Shown here piece by piece: positions 57,070-64,000 of a stretch of DNA of 64,000 nucleotides. The stretch's first letter is position 1. Each line of letters starts with the position of its first letter. The DNA lies in contig NC_080171.1 in assembly GCF_950295315.1 (NCBI RefSeq), positions 94,148,470 to 94,212,469 on the forward strand. Reading direction: 5' to 3'. This DNA comes from Erinaceus europaeus (Eukaryota; Chordata; Mammalia; Eulipotyphla; Erinaceidae). The translations under genes and the position numbers were made by a program. The notes under the pieces were generated by a model that was not told where the DNA came from, did no database searches, and saw only the letters and a program-made list of their open reading frames with translations.

Positions 57070-59755
57070 GATAGTGATGGGCACTATTTAATGCTCAGAG
57101 TATCAGTCAATCAAGAGGACTTAACAATTATTAACATCTATGCACGCAATGAGAAGCCATCTAAATATATCAAACATCTACTGAAAGAGCTACAGCAATA
57201 TATTAATAGCAACACAGTCATAGTAGGGGACTTCAATACCCTACTCTCTCCACTTGACAGGTCATCCAAGAAGAAAATCAATAAAGAAACAAAGGAGGTA
57301 AATGAGAAGATAGATAAACTAGAACTATTGGACATTTTCAGAGTCATTCATCCCAAGAAACTGGAATACACATTTTACTCAAGTCCACATGCGTCATTCT
57401 CAAGGATTGACCATATGTTAGGCACAAAGACAGCATCAGCAAATTCAAGAGCATTGAAATCATACCAAGCATCTTCGCAGACTATAGTGGAATTAAACTA
57501 GAACTTAACAATAAACAAAAGATTAGTAATAGTCCCAAAATGTGGAAGCTCAACAGTACACTACTTAACAACTACTGGGTCAAAGAGGAAATAAAGGAAG
57601 AAATCAAAATGTTTCTCGAGTTCAAAGAAACTGAAGACACCAGCTATCAAAATATTTGGGACACAGCTAAGGAAGTACTGAGAAGGAAGTTCATAGCCAT
57701 ACAAGCACATATTAGGAAACAAGAAAAAGGACAAGTAAAAAACCTGATTGCACACCTTAAAGACCTAGAAAAAGAAGAACAAAGGAACCCTAAAGCAACC
57801 AGAAGGACAGAAATCACTAAAGTTAGGGCAGAAATCAGTAACATTGAAAGTAAGAAAAGCATACAAAAGATTAATGAAAGTAAATATTGGTTCTTTGAAA
57901 GAGTGAACAAAATCGACAAATCTTTAGCCAGACTCACAAAATAAAAATGGGAGAAGACACAAATAAATCGGATCATAAATGAAAAAGGAGATATCACAAC
58001 AGATACCACAGAAATTCAGCATATCAAGGGAGACTTTTATGAACAACTATATGCCACCAAGCTAGAAAACCTGGAAGAAACAGACGATTTCCTAGATACC
58101 TATGAACTTCTAAAATTAAATAAAGAGGAACTAGATAACATGAACAGGCCCATTACAGCTAATGAAATTGAAACAGTTACCAAAAACCTTCCCAAAAATA
58201 AAAGTCCAGTACCAGATGGTTTTACAAATTAATTCTACAAAACCTTCAAAGAAGAACTAATACTTTTACTTTTAAAAGTCTTCCAGAAGATTGAAGATAC
58301 TGGAATACTCCCTTCCAGCTTCTATGAAGCCAAGATCACTTTGATACCAAAAGCAGACAGGGACACAACCAAAAAATAATACTACAGACCAATATCTCTG
58401 ATAAACATAGATGCCAAAATATTGAACAAATTTCTAGCCAACTGGATACAGCAGTATATTAAAAAGATTGTTCATCATGTCCAAGAGGGATTTATCCCAG
58501 GGATGCAAGTTTGCTTTAATATACACAAATCAATCAACGTGATCTATCACATCAATAAAAGCAAGACAAAAAGCCACATGGTCATATCAATAGATGCAGA
58601 GAAAGCCTTTGACAAAATACAACATCCCTTTATGATCAAAACAGTACAAAAATGGGAATAGATGGAAAATTCCTCAAGACAGTGGAGCCTATATATATCA
58701 AACCTACAGCCAACATCATAATCAATGGTGAAAAACTGGAAGCATTTCCACTCAGATCAGGTACTAGACAGGGCTGCCTACTATCACCATTACTATTCAA
58801 CATAGTGTTGGAAGTTCTTGCCATAGCAATCAGGCAGGAGCAAGGAATTAAAGGGATACAGATGGGAAGAGAAGAAGTCAAACTCTCCCTATTTGCAGAT
58901 GATATGATAGTATACATAGAAAAACCTAAGGAATCCATCAAGAAGCTTTTGGAAATTATCAGGCAATACAGTAAGGTGCCAGGCTACAAAATTAACATTC
59001 AAAAGTCAGTGGCATTCCTCTATGCAAACACTAAGTTAGAAGAAGATGAAATCCAGAAATCAATTCCTTTTACTATAGCCACAAAAACAATAAAACATCT
59101 AGGAGTAAACCTAACCAAAGAAGTGAAAGACTTGTATACTGAAAATTATGAGTCACCGCTCAAAGAAATTGAAAAAGACACAAAGAAGTGGAATGATATT
59201 CCATGTTCATGGGTTGGAAGAATTAACATCATCAAAATGAATATACTACCCAGAGCCATATACAAATTTAATGCTATCCCCATCAAGATTCCAATCACAT
59301 TTTTTAGGAGAATAAAACAAATGCTACAAACATTTATCTGGAACCAGAAAAGATCTAGAATTGCCAAAACAATCTTAAGAAAAAAGAACAGAACTGGAGG
59401 CATCACACTCCCAGATCTCAAATTGTATTATAGGGTCATTGTCATCAAAACTGCTTGGTACTGGAACATGTATAGACACACTGACCAGTGGAATAGAATT
59501 GAGAGCCCAGAAGTGAGCCCCCACACCTATGGCCATCTAATCTTTGACAAAAGTGCCCAGACTATTAAATGGGGAAATCAGAGTCTCTTCAACAAATGGT
59601 GTTGGGAAAAAATGGATTGAAACATGCAAGAATGAAACTGAACCACTATATTCACCAAACACAAAAGTAAATTCCAAGTGAATCAAGGAATCAAGGTTGT
59701 TAGATGAGAAACTATCAAATACTTAGAGGAAAATGGCATAACTCTCTTCTGCACA
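57070..59755 (+). pseudogene. LINE-1 ORF2 fragment (endonuclease C-terminal part through reverse transcriptase)
   Basis: Enters ORF2 at [14 protein letters not shown], about codon 105. It shows VIVGDFNTLLSPLDRS and [10 protein letters not shown] of the endonuclease, then [45 protein letters not shown] and [16 protein letters not shown] of the reverse transcriptase. Frame breaks occur near 57430-57500, 57945, 58231 and 58650. The longest piece is 322 codons (58652-59620). It is inactive and ends where the minus-strand LINE-1 begins. Confidence 0.93.
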
Positions 59756-60513
59756 ATTTTTTTATTTAAGAAAGGAGACATTAACAAAACCATAGAATAA
59801 GAGGGGTACAATTCCGCACAATTCCCATAACCCAATCTCCATATCCCATCCCATCCCCTGATAGCCTTCCTATTCTCTGTCTTTCTCTGGGAGTATGGAT
59901 CCAGGGTCGTTGTGGGTTGCAGAGGGTGCAAGGTCTGGCTTCTGTAATTGCTTCCCCGCTGAACATGAACGTTGACTGGTCGATCCATACTCCTAGTCTG
60001 CCTCTCTCTTTCCCTAGTAGAGTGGGGCTCTGAGGAAGCAGAGCTCCAGTACACATTGATAAGGGCGTCTGTCCAGGGAAGTCTGGTCAGCATCTTGCTG
60101 GCATCTGGAATCTGGTGGCTGAAAAGAGAGCTAACATACAAAGCCAAACAAATTGTTGAACAATCATGGACCTAAAGACTGGAATAGTGCAGATAAATGT
60201 TGGGGGGTATTCCCTGCATGTTCTTGTGTACTTCTGCTTTCAGGTATATATTTTTCCCCTAGTTTATGGGCATGGGTGAACCTATGCTCTATCTCCTAGG
60301 ACCTGGACTATATCTAGGTTTAGGGACTTTTGGGGGAGTGGAACACCTGGAATGGAATTAGAGAATACTATGAAAGGAAAGGTTTCACCTGAGTGATGAA
60401 ACTGAAGGGTTGTCATTCCACACCTGAAGTCTCTGGTCACAGTCTGAAGTGAAGCATGCTGGGGTGGCACTCGTTGCGTTGATTAGGTTGCGATCTGTGG
60501 ATGCAATATTATT
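59756..60513 (-). mobile_element. Younger LINE-1 3'UTR nested in the old LINE-1
   Basis: A poly(T) start at 59756, then the young 3'UTR in reverse, to GATGCAATATTATT. ORF2 text resumes at once (GAGGAAGTTGTGGTATATAT). No target-site duplication, and about 0.7 kb of the host ORF2 is missing. Confidence 0.88.
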
Positions 60514-60918
60514 GAGGAAGTTGTGGTATATATACACAATGGAATACTGCTCAGCTATTAAAAATGGTGATTTCACCGTTTTCAGCCCATCTTGGATGGA
60601 GTTTGAAGAAATCATATTAAGTGAAATAGGTCAGAAACAGAAGGATGAATATGGGATGATCTCACTCACAAACAGAAGTTGAAAAACAAGATCAGAAGAG
60701 AAAATGCAAGTAGAACCTGAACTGGAGTTGGTATACTGGACCAAAATAAAAGACTGGTGTGGGTGAGGGGAGGGAGTACAGGTCCTGAAAAAGGATGACA
60801 TAGGACCTAGTGGGGGTTATATTGTTATGTGGAAAACTGAGAAATGTTATGCATGTACAAACTATTGTATTTACTGTCAAATGTAAACCATTAATCCCCC
60901 AATAAATAAATAAATAAT
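60514..60918 (+). mobile_element. Old LINE-1 ORF2 C-terminus and 3'UTR (resumed)
   Basis: KLWYIYTMEYCSAIKNGDF...DEYGMISLTNRS ends ORF2. The 3'UTR then reads as at 14200-14490 (AAACAAGATCAGAAGAGAAA, ATGTTATGCATGTACAAAC) and ends CCCCCAATAAATAAATAAAT. Confidence 0.9.
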
Positions 60919-60929
60919 AAATTTATAGT

Positions 60930-61100
60930 AGAAATATAAATGTGTTTATAATGTTATAGAAAAAGAAAGATACTCAATTTTGTGTAAAATAATCCATTCC
61001 TATAAACAGACAAATTCAGAACATTTTACAAAGCTAAGAAATAAGCAATGGAATGGTGAAAAACTTTGACTTCTTCATGTGTTTTTATTTCTGCATTATT
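60930..61100. other. Intergenic DNA, no feature recognised
   Basis: Short AT-rich stretch between the LINE-1 and the DNA-transposon fragment. Confidence 0.5.
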
Positions 61101-61104
61101 TGAC

Positions 61105-61262
61105 ATTGGTTCCTCAGTGTCTTTACTGAGAATCATCTGCTTCAGATTAGGTGGCCCAAACTCTCATCAGTGAGTATCTCTGGAGGTGGATTTGGGATTT
61201 GCATTGTTAACAAGCTCCCCAGGTGATTTCGTTGAACATCAAAGTTTAAGGACCCAGTGCCA
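61105..61262 (+). mobile_element. MER5A-like hAT DNA transposon fragment
   Basis: GAGAATCATCTGCTTCAGAT, GGATTTGGGATTTGCATTGT and TAACAAGCTCCCCAGGTGAT followed by AAGTTTAAGGACC match the pattern of the ancient non-autonomous element MER5A, common to placental mammals. Recognition is from memory. Confidence 0.65.
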
Positions 61263-61639
61263 CAGGGCACTACCCTGAAGGGAATAAGAAGAAAATTGAG
61301 CATTTCATGCTGTGTATGGTGCATGTCTTTCTTACCAAGAGCTTGGTGGCTTGTTCCCTTGGGTCCTCTCCCTGGTAAGTGGATTGAAGGCATCACATCT
61401 CCATTTCTGAAGCTGGTAAATTGACTTAAGTATACTCCAGGCTCAGGACTTTACTCTTTGACATCTATGAAACACTTAGGACCACAGAAGTTTTAGGCCA
61501 AATCTGATCCCTGGACTTTTGATAAAGAAACCAAGAAGCCAGTCTATACAGCTGAGAGCTAGATAACTTCAGTACAAAGCTCAGAGCTGAAGTCTGTATC
61601 CTTCATCAGGAGTAGTAGAGTGGTGTGAGTGTGAGTGTA

Positions 61640-61719
<80 letters not shown>

Positions 61720-62165
61720 ATAGTCATCTGTAAGCAATAACTCTCACATCTTTAAGCCTGAGCCTTGAGGAGAGGAGGAATAGGATTAGTCAATTGTATA
61801 AATTAGCGGACATATCACTAAATTGAGACAGGGGGCTCTTTCTCCTAATTCAAGTTTTAGGTATTAGAATGTGTGTTTACCTAGTGCACATACTCTTACG
61901 CATCTTTCTGTACTATTTCTCTCATCAGTGTTACTGATGTTACCTGTAAGTATGTTTGTTTAAAGGACAATTTTACCTACTGCTTTTGGCTCCTCTTTTT
62001 CTTAATGTAGGACATACATTACAGATCCTTGGTGGAATAAGCTTGATGATTTCCCATCTATAATGCATAGTTTAGTCTCATGCCGTCTTTGAAAGCCTCA
62101 AACCTTAGACTTAGGAAAGATCTGCAATCATACCTCTCTGGGTCTCGCTAAAGATACTGACCTTC
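61263..62165. other. Intergenic DNA with long (GT)n
   Basis: A (GT)n run of about 37 units lies at 61640-61716. The remainder is unique-looking, with no coding potential recognised. Confidence 0.6.
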
Positions 62166-62184
62166 TTCACTAAACATTTTTGTA

Positions 62185-62418
62185 TTTTAAGTTTTTTTAA
62201 GATTTTTTAAATATCTTTATTTATTTATTGGATAAAGACAGGCAGAAATTGAGAGGGAAGGGGTGATAGAGAGGGAGAGAGAAAAAGAGATGCCTACAAC
62301 CCTGCTTCACCACTTGCAAAGCTTTCCCCCTGCAGGGGGGACCAGGGGCCAAACCTGGGTCTTTGCACATTGTAACATGTGCACTCAACCAGGTATGCCA
62401 CCACTGAGCCCCTGTATT
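62185..62418 (-). repeat. tRNA-derived SINE, type A
   Basis: Reversed tail ATCTTTATTTATTTATTGGA, GAGGGAAGGGGTGATAGAGA, TTTCCCCCTGCAGGGGGGAC and CAACCAGGTATGCCACCACT. Confidence 0.9.
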
Positions 62419-62712
62419 TTATGTGTAAAGGAAGCAACGCCACCTAATATAGGACATCTCTAGGAAATATTTGTGCATACATTGCCTTATTTTAGTTGTC
62501 ACTGTGATTCAGGGACTAGAATTTGACTGTTAGAAAAAAAACAAGGATCAGGGGGAGGGCAGTGACACACCTGATTAAGCGTAAATGTTACAGTGCACAA
62601 GGACCTGGGTTCAATTCCCCAGTCCCCACCTCCAAGGGGAAAGCTTTGTGAGTGGTGAAGCAGGGCTGCAGTTTCTCTCTGTCTCTATCCCTCTTTTTTT
62701 CTTTTTTTTTTT

Positions 62713-63013
62713 CTAATTATGTTCTTTTTTTTTTATTTTCCCTGTTGTTGCCCTTGTTTTTATATTATTATTGTTGTTGTTGTTATTGATGTCATCATTG
62801 CTGGATAGGACAGAGAGAAATGGAGAGAGGAAGGGAAGACAGAGGGGGGAGAGAAAGACACCTGCAGACCTGTTTGGCCCCATGTGAAGCAACTCCCCTG
62901 CAGGTGGGGAGCCGGGGCCTCGAACAGGGATCCTTACGCCTGTTCTTGCACGTTGAGGCACATATGCTTAACCCGCTGCGCTACCACCCGACACCCTAAT
63001 TATGTTCTTTTTT
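62713..63013 (-). repeat. Type B SINE with 18-bp target-site duplication
   Basis: CTAATTATGTTCTTTTTT occurs at 62713-62730 and 62996-63013 around a full-length, GC-rich, little-diverged type B copy. It sits in the poly(T) side of another type B SINE. Confidence 0.95.
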
Positions 63014-63207
63014 ATTGTTGTAGTTATTGTTGTTGTTGTTGTTGTTGATATCATCGTTGTTGGATAGGACAGAGAGAAATGGAGAGAGGAGGGGAAGACA
63101 GAGAGGGGAAGAGAAAGATAGACACCTGCAAACCTGCTTCACTGCCTGTGAAGCAAATCCCCTGCAGGTGGGGAGCCTGTGGCTCCAACCTGTAAGCGCT
63201 ACTGCCT
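63014..63207 (-). repeat. Type B SINE, host of the previous insertion
   Basis: TTATTGTTGTAGTTATTGTT, GGATAGGACAGAGAGAAATG, CCCCTGCAGGTGGGGAGCCT and AGCGCTACTGCCTGACTCCC. The internal part near the tRNA-like head is shortened. Confidence 0.88.
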
Positions 63208-63292
63208 GACTCCCTGTCTCTCTCCCTCTCTATCTTCCCTTTCCCTCTCAATTTCTCATTGACTCTATTCAATAAATAAAGATAATTTTTAA

Positions 63293-64000
63293 AAAATAAT
63301 TCAGAAAAAGTGAGGATCCCAGTGATATAAGAATTTAACCAAAGAAAAAGATATGGCAAATGGAAGAGACGTGATTTAAATCTGTTTTATCTGATTCGAA
63401 AACCCATACTTTATCTTTTATAGCATACAGCCTTGTTGTCAGAGAATATAAATTATCAGGAAGCAGGGGCTGGATTTGGTGGCATGAGAATTTACATATG
63501 GTCTTCACATAGAACTTACACACAAAAAAATTTAAAAGGCATGGCTGAATTGATTCTGGAGTCATTAAAATTATTGGTTCCATGGACTAGCTCAGTAGTG
63601 AAGCATATGTCTTGATTATATGGAACCCTGGATTCAATCCTGGGCACAACCTCCCCCCACTCCCAAATGAAAGAGCTGGTATAATGAAATCGTAGCATCT
63701 GGCATTGCCTTTTGGCTTAAAGGAATTTTTTTATGAAAACACTGAGATTTTGTCATCTTGCAAGATTTGGCAATTTAAAGTTAGGATAACTTAATGAATA
63801 AAAAGTGGTTGGGGAATTGGGGGGAGGATACCAGTAGATTTTATAAAATATAAAACCTTGATGACCACAGAAACTTGAATATATCTGGAACTTTCATTAT
63901 ATCTGGGACTGAAGCAGTTATCTGAAGACCAAATGGGAATTTTGAAATGGTTGGGGACATCTCAGTGCTCTCTCACTTTGACCTCTTTTGACAATGACTC
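63293..64000. other. Intergenic DNA with a possible SINE remnant
   Basis: 63580-63670 (CATGGACTAGCTCAGTAGTG, ACCCTGGATTCAATCCTGGG) looks like a decayed type C/D SINE head. Nothing else is recognised to the end of the window. Confidence 0.5.

Larger units (their letters stand above)
54249..60928 (+). mobile_element. Composite near-full-length old LINE-1 carrying two younger LINE-1 insertions
   Basis: AAATTTATAG occurs at 54249-54258 and, after an (AATA)n tail, at 60919-60928. In order inside: 5'UTR (54259-55174), ORF1 N-terminus (55175 to about 55667), younger LINE-1 3' end in plus orientation (about 55668-57069), ORF2 (about 57070-59755), younger LINE-1 3'UTR in minus orientation (59756-60513), then the ORF2 C-terminus and 3'UTR (60514-60918). 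The 3'UTR is of the same type as the copy at 13924. Roughly 0.85 kb of ORF1/ORF2 and 0.7 kb of ORF2 are missing at the two insertion points. Confidence 0.75.
62550..63292 (+). repeat. Type A SINE split by nested type B SINEs
   Basis: The type A head and body run 62550-62697 (GCAGTGACACACCTGATTAA to GTTTCTCTCTGTCTCTATCC). The tail half reappears at 63210-63292 (TCCCTGTCTCTCTCCCTCTC to CAATAAATAAAGATAATTTT). Together they make one ordinary type A copy interrupted by about 510 bp. Confidence 0.88.

Noticed and set aside
59756..60918. Twin-priming inversion of a single LINE-1
   Set aside because: The inverted part has its own poly(T)/A tail and a different 3'UTR type, so it is an independent insertion.
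1..64000. CRISPR array, phage, plasmid or bacterial operon
   Set aside because: Repeat families, single-exon ORs with splice acceptors, LINE-1 and microsatellites all indicate a mammalian chromosome. No regularly spaced repeat-spacer pattern is present.

Overview
The window is mammalian nuclear DNA. It is AT-rich, has no operons, and is dominated by interspersed repeats. Several tRNA-derived SINE families (B-box-like GGTTCAA cores, pyrimidine-rich 3' halves, AATAAATAAA or interrupted-A tails) and a LINE-1 with a distinctive long 3'UTR recur on both strands. I recognise these repeats as those of hedgehogs (Erinaceidae, e.g. Erinaceus). That assignment comes from memory of the repeats, not from a search.

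The genes are a small olfactory receptor (OR) cluster of class II, family 1, closest to the OR1J subfamily. Two genes lie on the minus strand (7892-8923 and 17138-18079) and two on the plus strand (26564-27505 and 42262-43203). A 5'-truncated, frameshifted OR remnant lies at about 49351-49729. Each coding region is a single exon with a splice acceptor close upstream of the start. The leftmost gene has lost the canonical ATG and the usual stop position, so it may be non-functional or use an alternative start.

The cluster grew by duplication of gene plus upstream DNA. The block upstream of gene 1 (about 11.0-11.6 kb) matches that of gene 2 (about 19.6-20.1 kb). The block upstream of gene 3 (about 21.8-23.9 kb) matches that of gene 4 (about 32.7-35.2 kb). 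All four share a short element, in the same orientation relative to its gene, that holds an O/E (EBF)-like site beside a homeodomain-like TAAT/ATTA core. These are the two site types known from OR promoters. Genes 2 and 3 are divergent, with their elements about 2.9 kb apart. A 5.2-kb LINE-1 (36118-41341) now separates gene 4 from its element.

At the protein level all four receptors have lost both cysteines of the second extracellular-loop-2 disulfide (aligned positions 169 and 189), while the pseudogene still encodes Cys189. TM1-TM3 is nearly identical among the genes although their N-termini differ strongly, which is a gene-conversion pattern.

The rest is repeat strata: many 5'-truncated LINE-1 3'UTR pieces, a composite old LINE-1 at 54249-60928 carrying two younger LINE-1 insertions, three LTR-like segments, a MER5A-like DNA transposon fragment, nested SINEs and microsatellites. 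No CRISPR array, prokaryotic system, tRNA gene or rRNA gene is visible.
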